Shown piece after piece: positions 35,722-47,956 of a stretch of 64,000 nucleotides of DNA (its first letter is position 1; every line of letters starts with the position of its first letter). Origin of the DNA: Pomacea canaliculata (lineage: Eukaryota; Mollusca; Gastropoda; Architaenioglossa; Ampullariidae); the NCBI RefSeq assembly GCF_003073045.1, contig NC_037595.1:10376345-10440344 (forward strand). The letters run 5' to 3'. The notes under the pieces were generated by a model. That model made no database searches. It was given only the letters and a program-made list of their open reading frames with translations, and was not told where the DNA came from. Position numbers and translations under genes: made by a program.

Positions 35722-38205
35722 CAGAGGCGGCGTTAGGACCACGCGGGGCCTGGGGCCGACCATTCGCGCGGGGCCGGTTACATTGACTACGTGTATCAAA
35801 TATCCCTATTGATATGATGCCGGAAGCACTGATTTATATACAGTTAGATAGCCTGGATGTATTTCGCGAAATAACGCACAAATTTAGTGTTTTAATTGTT
35901 CGTAACCGTTTGTGACAGTAGCGGTTTTTTCTTAAAGCGAAATAATATGGTGACGATAACTTAGTAAACTGCTTGTTGTTATTGTCGGATTTAACGTGAA
36001 GACATGGGTTCAATAATTTGCTTAATCGGAACTTAGAAGTGTTTTCTGAACGTCATTTTTTTTTGTCACAACTTGTTTACCACAGCTACATGTAGCAATA
36101 AGTCAGAAAGATGACCTCGGGTAAGGTGACCTGACGTTTCGGGGGCGAAAGCAGGACGCGTGCCGATGACGGTGACGTCACTGACAAAGAGCGCTGAAAA
36201 ATAAGGGGGGGGGGAGGACTTTCCTCTGACTTTGCCGAGTAGTGGTGCTTTCAACGGCAGATCTGTCCACGCCACTACATATTCCATTTAAAATAGAAAA
36301 CCGGTATTTAACATTTAAATTAAAATATTCCTACCTTATCTCCCGCTCAGCCAACTTTGCGGACGTGAGGTGAGGCGCTGTAACAAATTATGGTACTTCG
36401 CCATCTTGGGAGGCTGTTACTCCGAAACCCTATTTCATAGACCGTGAATCTCCTTGTAAAGTTTCGGTCATTGCAAGATAGTGTCATAAATTTTTTCACA
36501 AGGATTTCGTGAATTTTCGCTGTCAAAGTTGCACCTCACAATTAAAAGTCCTTTCAGTGTTTCCACCTTTAACTGTCTTTTCACTGGCGTCTGGCGATGT
36601 TCGTATCGTCCCCGACATTAGTTTAGTCACGGATCCGTACTCACAGAAAACGATTACTGGAAGTGAATAAAATGCCGGGCAGCAGAAAACACGCGGGAGG
36701 ACGAAATGCCGAGAGGTGAGGGGAAATGTGCTGACGTAGGCTTGATGAGATGGCAGGGTATCTCATGTACCCGGGCCCGCGGTTGTGAAGGGGGCCTGGC
36801 CTTGGTCAGTGGATTGTTTTCCCTCTTTTTCTTTTCTCTTAAAAGGAAGGTCTGAAGAAGGAACACCCAAGCAGTCTGCAGTATACAATTTCCAGACCTA
36901 AGGTAGGCGGGATAGTCGGGGTACGGGCCAGGTGTCAGAGGGCCGCTGGACACAATGATTTATCGCGCATGAACCGTTAGAAGAATGTTCGTGCATTGAG
37001 GTCGCTGGATTAATGTGCCACTTGAGGGACCTGCAAGCAAGTTGGAATCGACAATAAAAAGGTGGATATGTTACTGATGTATGGCCACTCTGTGAATGGA
37101 AAGGATGGGGCCCGCCGCTGGCACTACAACCTTTAAGCCCGAAGTGAGAGATGTCAAAGGAACTTGTTTCCTGTAGTTACTTCATGACACCGTGAAACTT
37201 TCTCTTCCCGTCTCTCCATCACCAAGCAAACTACATTAGTCTACAACTCTATACCCGGGGTGGCCTGTGGATGCATTTGGATCGGCATCGTCTGCCAAAA
37301 TGTAAAATGCACTTGTTTTCATTTTTTTAATTTAGCCTAGCTTACTTTTCTAAAAATTTATTATATCAAGTATAACAGAGTTAGAAATCGGCATTCTGTA
37401 GCATTCCAACACAAAGTTAAAAGATAAAAAAATAATAACAGGCTGACATGACAATTAGAGGCTGCCTTCAAAGGAAAGTGAGCGACTACAAACAGCTTCA
37501 CTTTATTCAATAAAGTCTGCAGGTGAAAGCCATTATGTGCTCATGTGTTGTCCATTCCATATATCACTAGGTTTGGGGTGTAGTCAGCTGTTGGCGTGGG
37601 TTGCCACTGGGAAGTGGGGGAACTCGGACAACCGTAACCAAAGAAGCTGACACCTTAAGAGGGACGGCCACCGGCGATGTACCAGCGGCGCGTGCAATAA
37701 GATATCGGCCGGCAGGTCATTGTCGTCACGGGTCAAACCCCGGAGCCCGCACAGCGATGAAAAATAAAGCGGGATCAAGAAAACACTGCCAAAACCAAAG
37801 TCGCGGATCCGAATCAGTGTACGGTATTTTTAAAGACAAGCGGGACACTGTGGACTTGCCAGAAAGCGAGACTTTGGGCGTCCAGCCCGGACATTTTACG
37901 AGCAGGCGGGACGGGTCAAACCCCGGAGCCCGCACAGCGATGAAAAATAAAGCGGGATCAAGAAAACACCGCCAAAACCAAAGTCGCGGATCCGAATCAG
38001 TGTACGGTATTTTTAAAAACAAGCGGGACACTGTGGACTTGCCAGAAAGCGAGACTTTGGGCGTCCAGCCCGGACATTTTACGAGCAGGCGGGACACGAG
38101 GTCAAAAGCGTTGGGTCACCTTACCTCGGGGCTGAAGCGCGGGGCCCCTTCGAGAGCGGGGCCTGGGGCGGCCGCCCCATTTGCCACCCCCTAACGCCGG
38201 CCCTG
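35722..38205. mobile_element. Non-autonomous hAT transposon, 2,484 bp, exact 8-bp target duplication
   Basis: The left end begins CAGAGGCGGCGTTAGG. The right end, read inward on the other strand, begins CAGGGCCGGCGTTAGG; 13 of 16 match. Both flanks are ATCACAAC (35714-35721 and 38206-38213), a perfect 8-bp duplication, the hAT hallmark. Both ends continue with GC-rich sequence containing GGGGCC blocks. A subterminal inverted pair sharing GGTAAGGTGACC lies at about 36122 and 38112. No transposase frame is visible; the longest open frame is the internal tandem repeat. The perfect duplication suggests a fairly recent insertion. Confidence 0.88.
37728..38096. repeat. 183-bp tandem duplication inside the hAT element
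   Basis: Two adjacent copies start at 37728 and 37911 and differ at very few positions (for example CACTGCC versus CACCGCC, and AAAGAC versus AAAAAC). Because 183 is a multiple of three, the repeat keeps a 61-codon unit open on both strands. On plus the unit begins DGSNPGARTAMKNKAGSRK. I do not regard this as a demonstrated protein. Confidence 0.9.
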
Positions 38206-41200
38206 ATCACAACTATATATAGTTACCTGTTGGTATATATATATTGTGCTGGCTTTGGTCCTGTTGTTTAGAAAAGGACAGAAAAGGGAGACAAGGGCGC
38301 AACTAGGATGAGGCTGCATCACCGATGGCGGCAGAAGCTGCTCACTGACACAAGGACCGGAAGTCTCTCTCTGTATTTATATATTTATATACACGTATAT
38401 ATAGATATATCTATTTGATAGGCACTCCCAGCCCTGCAAACAATGCAAGCACTTATCAAGTAATTGTCGGGAATAGCTGGGGCTGGGAACAATGCTGACA
38501 GCACGAGCGCTTGAGTCAGCCAGTGCTCGACCTCTGTTGATGACTGTCTGTGGTGTTTAAAGTGGTTTCTACTTATTGTTATTGCCGAGCGACTATCACT
38601 ACTCTCAGTTAATGACTATCACTACCCAGTTAATGAAAGTCGCCGGTGTGGCTACTGCAGCTGGTTCATGGAAAGTTCGAGCAAAGTCTGCAATCTCACT
38701 CTCCTCTACCACCCCTGCAACTCGAGGGCATTACAAACTGCAAAGCCAGTTTTTTTGGGGGATAATCGCCATTTTATCAAAACGTACGCTGCATATCTAG
38801 ATATCTGCTCCTTGGCCGTGAATTTCATCCTCCTTCATCACCCGCCATTATCTAACTTTGCTTTATGGCTTTTTTTTCTATTGTAGTAGGTTTGCATATT
38901 TCTACCTTCAGGGTAAGGGCCACATGCACGCCGGAAAGCACACTCATTATGCCGAATAAAGAATTCTCATTATCGCTGTGCTGTAGCATTATAAGGGGAC
39001 CTTTTGTATCCGCTGCGTCTGTATATGTCACCCTGTCTAGGGGCCAAAGGAGAAAGATCATGACCTTCACCCTGAGGGGGTCGTCGGGGTGACATGGCGA
39101 CACTGATAACGGCGTGGGTTCAGCGTTGATCGAACGTGATCAGACTGCGACAGACTGTGACCAGACTGCTAGACCTCACAAAAGCGGTTTGACCCTTGCA
39201 CCTGATTCCACGCTCGGGGTTATTGTCACCATCGTCAGATCCCGCCATTGGGGGTGGGGAGGGTGGAGGGCTGTCAGGATCGTTTCTGTCGATTCTCTTC
39301 TTTACGGTCATCAACCCCTCTACCACACCCCACTATTCACCTCTCTGTCCAAGTGGCCATTGACAGTGTGTCCACCCGTCGATACGTTGACTGATGACGT
39401 CATCACGCAGCCAGTCAGGCATGTCAAGTATCTCGAAGACAAAGTGTCTCGCACACCTGCATTTACTGCTACAACTGTTTGGAAGTCTCACAAGTACATG
39501 TATTTTCATTTCATAGGGCTCAAATGGAACAAACAGGTATAATGGGTGTGACAGTCGCTGGCCCCCGCTTATCTATGTTTGTACCCGAAGGTGCGGGCAA
39601 GGAACACCTGTCTGGGAGGTTGGTGGTGTCAACAAGGAATTCCATTCTGCTTTTTTTTTGTCATTTATCTCCCTTGATAGAAGGAACCTTCTCTGGAAGA
39701 ACTTTACCGGTTATCTGTGTGTGTTTTGGGGATTGGGGGACGAATTGCACGAGTTCTGAACCGCATAAGCACGCGAACCCCACAGGGTGGGGCTTATCAC
39801 AGCTCGTGAATCGCCTAAAATTCTTACCGCATTGCAACAATAATTATGTTTGTAACAGGAACCAACAAAGGAGAGGGCCAGTGCCTTGAAGACGACAAAG
39901 CGGCGATTAAAAAAAAAAAAAAAGTAGAAATGAAAAAACATGTGTAGACTGGGAGCGGTTAGTTTACGAGAAGGACAATGGTTGAAGAACACTGCACAGA
40001 CTAACACAATAAGCTAGAGGAAGGTGTCAGGCAGGACTCCAACTCACACCTTTTAGAATTTATGATGGCTTCGTGTTCCAATAGAACTTCAACCGCCCAA
40101 CTTGCCCAACTCTCTCTTTTTCTTTCTAGGATCGGGATATTCGACCTACTGCAATCCCCACTTTACCTCCTAAGTGGCAGCTGTTCTAAACGAAAAGAAA
40201 AACCCTCAAAGCCCAGAAGGTATGTGTACTCTTACATAGCGACATTCACTTGATGAACTGCCGAGTGTTGAAGGTGAGAGAGCTGAACTTATGCCGGGGA
40301 TCATAAATACCTGTCTGAGGTGTGTGGTGCACAGTAGGTAAAGGCGGAGTCGAGCTGACTCACTCTCCTTCGTCCACGAGACAAGTTTAATGGCGTTTGA
40401 AGTTCGAGTCCCGCTCGTTTCTAGGATGCACAGGTTCGCGCGCATCTTCAAGTTCAGAGGTCAGTCCTCAGCAATGCCAGGCCACGATGAAGCGAGAGTC
40501 ACGACGAAATCTTGATAAAGCCGAGGAAATTATGCATTGAAATTGTGCATTAAGGGAAAGAGATGCTTAATTGAAGTCCCCAGATCCAAGAAATTAATGA
40601 AAGGCATGCACCTGCAGTAAACTATTGTTTAGACGAGCGACACCTGCTGTTCTAACGGCGAGGACAGGGTTATCTCATTCACAAATGTCCTTTGAAATGC
40701 TCTGATCCTCTTTATGTTTTTTCTTTAAGCCTCTTCCTTTTTCCTTTTTCTGACCCACTCGTCCTCCTTTCTCTCTCCCCATTCCCCCTTCCTCGTCTTT
40801 CTTTTCTGCGCACGTAGGAGGACGTAGACGTTGACGTTGACGGCTTTACACTAGGTGAGAGCCATGGTGACGTGTCCCGATGTACAGGACTTTTGAAGGG
40901 AGAACACCTCCAACGTTGATCCTTCTCGGCCACGCCCATGTCTCGTGTCAAGGGATATATCATATAACCACACCAGGTGTGACCAGTATATTTCAAAGGG
41001 TTGACCAGTGGTGGGTCTTCTACGGATCCTGTTCATCTTACAACGAATTCCTCCACCATGAAGCACTGGCGCTTAGACCGTGTCTCATTTTCTACAAACG
41101 AAAAGCTTTCTCTCAACTCCCGTCTTATACTGTAGGTAACTTTGCTAGTTCACGTTTTAGCCAGTCTTGTTGATATCAGAACTGATAAACCACCCGGAAT

Positions 41201-42041
41201 TTCTTGAGAGAGATCAGTTCAAGATACATTTTTTGTATCATTTCTTTCCTGTGCACACACGCACACACACCATTCTCAGTAACACATACACCAGAGGTCA
41301 CTAGATAATTAAATGTATGAATTTCTCAAACCCAGACAGTGCTGTAAAGTCACAGTAGACTCATAAACCTGTCAGCATGTGGAAAAAGCAACCCTGAGAG
41401 TCATCGTGGATACCCTGTCACGGCGTCGCGGTGCTCTCCCCTTGTCTGTTGCTGATCATGTTTTAGACATGGACACTTGCAAACACATCCGATCGTCACG
41501 CAAGCAGCCATTGTACATGTACTTAGTTCAGGGGTCAGGATACCGGGGCAAAGAACAGGTCAAAGGCCGCTAATAAGCTTTGTGGGAATACCGGGCAGTG
41601 CAGGTAGAGGCTTGCTTGGTCGGCCTGTGATGACTCGGTCTGAGTCCACCCAACCTTGGACATGACGACCGGACCTGTCCACGTGGGAGGGATCGGATCA
41701 CCAGAGGTCACTTTGAAAGACTGGAAAGTCCGCCGGAAAAAATCACCTCGCGAAAACACAGCATACACGGGAGTTTAGACCCACCGACGACGACGATGGT
41801 GATGTCAAAAAGGAAAAAGAAGATATATATATATTTCAACAAATAACGACAAAAGCATTGTGATGATTCTGTTTGGCTGCACGTGGAATCCTTAATCTTT
41901 CCATTGAAATATTCGCAATTTATCGAGAGCGAACAGACTTGAAAGCTAGAGGACGTCGGATCGCTCTTGCTAACGAATGTAATAATAATGTCTGGGCACA
42001 TGCACTGTCAGGGTGGTGCAAACTTCAACCACAACTATACC
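38206..42041. other. Intergenic region between two hAT elements
   Basis: No supportable gene. It has a TA-rich patch at 38374-38412, TGACGTCA at 39395-39402, a T-rich stretch and several short unspliced open frames without recognisable motifs. Confidence 0.45.
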
Positions 42042-42197
42042 CAGGCCCGTTCTTAGCCCTCTCGGGCCCGATGGTTAGGGCATGTACAGGGCCCTTGACG
42101 CCACCATCACCACGGTTTTAGTTAGCATCTAATTACCACATTAATCAAAAGTGCGGGACCCTAGGTATATGTCTTGCCTGGCCTAAGCACGGTCCTG
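42042..42197. mobile_element. hAT-type MITE, 156 bp
   Basis: The left end is CAGGCCCGTTCTTAG and the right end on the other strand is CAGGACCGTGCTTAG, 13 of 15 matching. The flanks are ACTATACC (42034-42041) and ACTACACC (42198-42205), an 8-bp duplication with one mismatch. It has no coding capacity. It shares the CAGG..CG.TTAG-like start with the 2.5-kb element but is not simply a deleted copy of it. Confidence 0.7.
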
Positions 42198-42205
42198 ACT
42201 ACACC

Positions 42206-43700
42206 TGCTGTTGCTGCTACTGCTTTTGTATCATCATCTGTGTCGGTGTATGTATTTTATGCAGTATATATTTATGATGTTTCTATCGGCCAGCAGTTCA
42301 AAAACTACTACGAAACTTTAACCCCCAAACCCACCCAAGTTACAGTAGGGCTCATGTTGTCACGTAGATGTTAAGAAATGGCCTTTAAATAGCTGGCTAT
42401 GTGCCTAGGAAGCAGTCCCATCGTTGTCGGAATGTGTAGGATGTCGGCCACTTCACGCACTAATGTTGCCTGGCAGGTTGGTGACGCAAGCTTCCTTCAG
42501 TGTTAAGGCTCTTGACGACGCGCACTGCGCACAAACCACGAACACTTTACACAGTAAAGGGGGAGAACATGCAGGAGGCATTAATTGTTAGGACAAATGG
42601 TTAAACCATGGATGCATATTTCTGCTGGATTGCTTGTAAAAGAATTTTGCGCGTTAACTTATACGAAAAGACAAAAAACTTCCGGTTTAACAATCAACAT
42701 TATGTAACTCTGTGACAACATCAAGAAGAAGAGCAGACGATGTGAGCTCTCGTGTTGACGGAGTTACAAAAGCTCAATCTTTAATGCATTTGTTTTTCAG
42801 TTTACCGGCTCTAAGTCGAGGGAAGTGGAGGTAGATTTTTGCCTAAAAAAAGGACAAAGAAATAACAAGTAACTAAGTAAAAAGTCTATTTTACCGACTT
42901 TCAATTTTATCCTGGTTCCGATATTAAACTGCTAAAGGATTCGCCAAGACATTGCAGTCTGCAACCATAAAGCTTTTGGTGTCGTCAAACAGGCATCAGT
43001 CCAAAGATATACGCCGTGGTGTAAACTGAGGATCTTAGCAGCAGAGATAAGATGCAAGCTCAAAACAAATTACAACCTTTTTATTTTCACGGAATGCGCA
43101 TTGCTGCCCTGTGTTTTGAGACGAGTTTGCCCAACAGAAGCAGCTTAATCTGAAACATTAACCCAGATTACCTGATTATTAAAATAATATTTTTAAAGCA
43201 GCATGGGTTCAAAACTAAGCGATCGCTTTGGCACGCAGATGTCTTCGCTTGAACAAAACAATTTCTATAAAAAATTGACCAGCTCCCCATTCCCCTCGAC
43301 AAGTTGTGTGTGGGGGTCATTTAGAGCACACAACCGTGAAACAAGAGATCCCTCAAGACTGGAACATGAGACAGTGCAGACACAGACTATTGCCAGTCTC
43401 TCGTGCACCAACGTTAACGGAGACGACGTAATAACTGCCATTCATTGCGCTCAGCGAAGGTCAACAGGACACCTAACTGCTGGGTCACCTGCACGAGCTG
43501 TGCAAGTAGCCCCTCGATCCCTTGATTAATCGCCGTGTGTGTGTGTTGGCTTACTCGAACTGTCAGTGGCGCAGTGCCTCGTATAAAGGAAAGACAGAAA
43601 AAATAATCGGCCTGCGTGTTGATTAAAATCTTTTATTTAACGGGCACACAATAGAGTAAGCATTTGTGATTACCTGTCATAATAGCTGGGACAATGGGCA
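42206..43700. other. Intergenic region, nothing recognised
   Basis: Contains one 108-codon open frame (43203-43529) with no splice context, no signal peptide and no motif. I see no gene, RNA or element that can be supported. Confidence 0.4.
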
Positions 43701-43703
43701 GCC

Positions 43704-43856
43704 GTGACAAAGGGTGTTACCCAACGCAGATTTTTTGGACTGGTTTTATTCGAGGCCTTCATTAATGACTTACCTGCAGTGATTCAAAGCTCCTGCATCA
43801 TGCAGGAGGATGATATAAAAATATACAAGGCTCTGTCTGCCGAGACCAAAGCTTAA
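43704..43856 (+). pseudogene. Decayed LINE reverse transcriptase fragment
   Basis: The plus frame reads VTKGVTQRRFFGLVLF, EAFINDLPAVIQSS and MQEDDIKIYKALS. This matches the order of the non-LTR RT core (GVPQGS.LGP.LF, then INDLP, then the ADD catalytic box followed by KIY), with the catalytic ADD here as EDD. Only about 50 residues survive, and the frame stops at 43856. It is a dead fragment of a CR1/Jockey-like element. Confidence 0.7.
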
Positions 43857-44449
43857 ACTCTTGCGAAGTTCTCCGATGTTAGTCTCAACGAGCCTTAAAT
43901 TAAATGTGACTAAACCGGAAGCTCTCTACACACTTGCCTGGTTTTAGTAGTTAACTGGAAAATCATCTGCCAACAGTCCAGTAATACAAGTTCGTGTTAT
44001 TACTGTTTCAGTTTCAGCAGACGTCACTAGTTTTACCTGCATATTATCTGTCCATACTTATTACTTCTCCGGTGTAATATTACACTTGTGCAGTAGTAAT
44101 GATGCGTATCGGTCTACAGGGCTCGCATCTAGTTCTGTTCAGTGTATCGTCTGTCACTGTCACTAAGCGAAGCCAAACAAGAACAAAATATATTACATAG
44201 CCTATTCATACAACATATCAAGATTAACGATTCAGTCAATCTTTTCAAGGGGAAGAAATGCTTTTATTTGATCCACAGAAACAAATGTTAATTTTATTTT
44301 AACTATTTTGATCTCTGAGCAGCTCACACATTATTTTAAAGTTCTTATGTACACAGTTATATCACTTTCTTTAAAAAATGTACTTTACTAACATAAATTA
44401 TATCACAGAAAAGCTTAATTAAGACCTTCAATTTTCGTACAATGATGGG

Positions 44450-44470
44450 AAAAAAAAAAAAAAAAAAAAA
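44450..44470. repeat. Poly(A) run, 21 bp
   Basis: An uninterrupted A run followed by TTTT. It could be a retroelement tail, but no element body is seen before it. Confidence 0.8.
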
Positions 44471-45240
44471 TTTTCACGCGCGGGAGTAGCAGTTTAGTCT
44501 AAGGGAAGCAATCACCATATTGCACGATTTTATAGTTGTTTAAGAGTTGCGTCCCCTGTTAGGGAATGCCGATTTTCTATGGACCTAGAATACGAACAGT
44601 ATAGCCGTATTTACCCAACCCAGGAAAGAAAGACAAAAGTGGTCACGTCTTAGTTAAGAACAGCGTATCTCCTTGGGCATTTCAATAATGGTATGAAACG
44701 AATTATTTAGCCCTGAAAATTGAAGTGGTGCACGCAATTTTGACAGATTGCTAGCTGAATGTGCACAAACGTTTGGACTAACAAAGTCTCTTAATTAAAC
44801 ACACACACAACCTGCGAATGGCACGTGGTGAAAAATTAACTGTTGCCTTCTTTAAGTGCTTTATGTCTAGCAATATACACTAAAATATAAAATAAAATTG
44901 AGCTAATACTATGACTGACGATATCAACAAGTGAAGCTATCTACAAAGTTATCACGTCAACGATAAAACATCATTATGGATGGAACTTTATAGATACAGT
45001 GAACATGATACTGTCCTGTTTCATCAACTTACATATAAGGGCATATAAAACCTTCCCCCCTGAGACCTATAGTTATTTTGCATGAGTTTCGGTATTAATT
45101 AGGTTAAGATATCAAAAGAAGCATAAAAAATTTAAGTTAATAGCTTTTTATTTAAAAAAAAAAACCACCAATATCAATGAACTATGATTTTTGGCGCTGT
45201 CCGAAAGTTACTGTGAAAAACAAAAATTACCCCCCGCCCG

Positions 45241-45266
45241 ACCACCACCACCACCACCACCACCAC
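45241..45266. repeat. (ACC)n microsatellite
   Basis: About eight CAC/ACC units between a C-rich patch and an A run. Confidence 0.85.
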
Positions 45267-46757
45267 AAAAAAGTAAAATCATTGGTTACAGTCAACATTT
45301 TGATCGCAACCACTTAAAAGCAAGTATTTTTAGATATTTATTTTATATTTGATTATTCTATCACAAAATGTTATTTAAATCTTTAAAATCTATAAAATCT
45401 TTATAGTCTTCTTGAATTATCTTTCACGGAGTTACCTCCCGTTGAACATGTATGGGACATAAGTCGTACATCCTTCATAAAATCTTTTTACGGAGTTATC
45501 TTTCTTCGCATCATGTGTGCAGTCTAAATTATAAACGACTTTTATATTAAAAAATTTACAGAAGTAGTGTGTGTACATTGATAACGTGTAGTGTGATCCG
45601 AGAATGCAGTCAGCAGTGAAATTTATTTCTACTTTTTCTGCACATCATTCGTGTGAAAGACACAGCTTTCCTTTGCACTGAACTGCCTTGAGTGGTATAT
45701 AATATTGGACAAAAGTGATGATGAATTAAAATGTGAAAAACAAATGCCATTCAAGTTGCATATTCATATTTCATTGTCATTTAAGTTGCGTATTTTCCTA
45801 AATTTAATGGGAAAGTATGGGTTACGTTTCACATGTGACAGGCTTTCTTAATAAGGGTTAGCTAGTACACTAGTGTGGCGGGTTTCGGAGTAGTAGTGGT
45901 AGTCTCGTTGCATACGTGGGGATGGAGAGAAAGAGAAACTGACGGTGTGGGTACATGAGCATCTACATATTTCTGTTTCGCTGTCACAAATAGCATTTTG
46001 TGTTCAGTGGGTGAAATGATTTCCTTTTTACTTAACAATTGCTGACGAGCAAAATACTTCGACTGATTTTACCAGTGCAAACACTACACGGTAAGTACAG
46101 GTATGATTGTGACCTAGCAAGTACTGGTATTATTGTAACAGTATCAAATCCAGAGTAGCAAAAAAGATGATGAAGAGTCCTGTTTACGGCTGGCAAACGT
46201 TGTTTCTGTCCAGATGGGAGCTCGTGCCACTCCTGTGCCTTTCGTATGATTAAACTGCCCAGAAGGTTTGCTGACTTCCTCAAAATCCAAACATTTACTA
46301 TTTTTATTTACTCGGTCAACCCGTACCTTCTATTTCCATAACTGACATGTCCTTATTCTGTCTCCATAAATCGGTCTGTGCTCCGGTGTTGGCAGCTGTT
46401 GTCTCTCTCTCTCTGAGACAGAAAGAAAAAGAGAGGGGAAAGAGAGAAAGAGTGGAGGGCTCAACGTCCCTTGAACTAACTACAGACTACAGTCCTCCAA
46501 TAAATCAACTTCCTCCACGTGACCGTGCAAACTCTGACGTCCACCTTTTATACCTTTTTTCGTGTATTGTAAGTGAACCTAGAGGAAAATAAATTATGCA
46601 GCACTGACGCACCTGACTCACTATAAACTTGAAATGACCTTTGAACCCATGGAAAACTATAAAAGAACTATAATTCAATTTTTATATAACTCATTCCACT
46701 TTAAAAAAGCAAACAATAGCAAATCAAAATAAAACAGATAAGAAAAAAACAAAGCAA

Positions 46758-46814
46758 CCCCCCCCCCAAAAAAAAAAAACAAAAAAAAAAAAAAAAAAAA
46801 AACAAAAACAAAAC
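46758..46814. repeat. C10 run followed by an A-rich run
   Basis: Ten C residues, then about 45 bases that are nearly all A with single C interruptions. Confidence 0.8.
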
Positions 46815-47189
46815 CCAACTCCGAATGCATAAATATTTACATAAATATTCACAGTTTGTTTTGTAACCTGCTTCACGTACTTACTGGGGCAGTAATCTAA
46901 ATTGTGTTGATGTTACGTGGCAGCAATTATTTACTCGTGTGTACACCTGCATCGCTAGAAATTGCAGGTTCATTGTCGGACTCATTACATTTATTGCATA
47001 TATCTTTCTAATAGCATTCTTGGTTTTCGTGAATACTACGCCAGTCGAGTCCTAGTGAAAATCTAGAGAAGCAACGAAATACCGACCTCTGACACATTGA
47101 TCACCATTAACTTTACTTTGATTAAAAAAAAATTACGCTAACTGAAATGAAGAAAAATCAAACTGGAGAAGGTAGGAGATCATACATAC

Positions 47190-47365
47190 GATTTAAGAAA
47201 GAAAAAGAAGATAAAAGAAAATAAATAAATAAATAAAGATAGAAAGAAGAGAAGGAGTAATAAAGGAAGAAAGAAAGAAAATCGGAAACAAGCTAAAAGT
47301 AGCAAAGAAGAAAAAAAAAGAAGAAATAAGAATTACAGGAAAGAGGTCGAAAAGACAGAAAGTCA
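47190..47365. repeat. Polypurine tract about 170 bp long
   Basis: The plus strand is almost entirely A and G with four AAAT units near 47221. It lies about 400-600 bp upstream of the TATA box of the plus-strand secreted-protein gene. It also produces an apparent minus-strand frame full of F, L and S, which is an artefact. Confidence 0.8.
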
Positions 47366-47759
47366 GATAGTACCAATATACTACAGTTAGGGATTCTTGC
47401 TCCAAGAGTTCAGAATCAGAAGGTGACTTATTGGAAGAGCGGGTAAGAGGGAAGACAGTATTAAACGATATCGTGAGTTCATCAAGTGCATAATGTGCAA
47501 ACCTAAAGAACGAAGAGCGGAGGCTGAGGTAATTAAGTGTGTGTGAGACAGAAAGAAAGAGAGCGAGAGAGCGAGAAAGAGAGAAGGAAACAATAAATGT
47601 TGACACTTGACCCAGACCACTATAACGAATGGTGAGTCGCCGCGTTGTGTCCTTGGCGCTCTCTCTCTCTGTCATGACATGTGACAGATTGGCGGTGATG
47701 TTCTCCTGACAGCCTTTCCTCCAAGGGGCGGAAACCACCGATGAGAAGGCGGCAGGCCA

Positions 47760-47858
47760 TGACGTCAGAGAGGGGGGGGGGAACGCTGGCCACGCATGAG
47801 TGACTCTGTCTATCACCTGTCCTGCCAGGACTGGGAGGATGCGTCAGGTGTATATAAG
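47760..47858 (+). promoter_or_regulatory. TATA plus CRE-like promoter of the plus-strand cystine-rich gene
   Basis: TATATAAG lies at 47851-47858, about 100 bp before the start codon at 47957. A full CRE palindrome TGACGTCA lies at 47760-47767. The transcript should start near 47882-47890. The paralogue on the other strand has the same two elements in the same order. Confidence 0.6.
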
Positions 47859-47956
47859 CCCGGGTGTTTGTGAAAGTGCATCGAGTGACTATCTTCAAGA
47901 GCCTCGCTAGGCGACTCGAACCACACAGTCAGGCGCAGAAACACAAAGGACAAGTT

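Larger units (their letters stand above)
43857..47750. other. Intergenic region with low-complexity tracts
   Basis: No gene is supportable. It is dominated by AT-rich sequence, an A21 run, a CAC repeat, a C/A run and a long polypurine tract, the last four listed separately. Confidence 0.5.

Noticed and set aside
35346..35786. 146-codon open frame
   Set aside because: It runs across the left border of the hAT element, so it mixes host and transposon sequence.
37601..38194. 197-codon plus-strand open frame as a gene
   Set aside because: It lies wholly in the hAT element and its length comes from a 183-bp tandem duplication. Kept as a repeat observation only.
47193..47816. 207-codon minus-strand open frame
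   Set aside because: Its C-terminal half is the complement of a polypurine tract (F, L, S runs) and its 5' half overlaps the promoter of paralogue A. No motif and no splice context.
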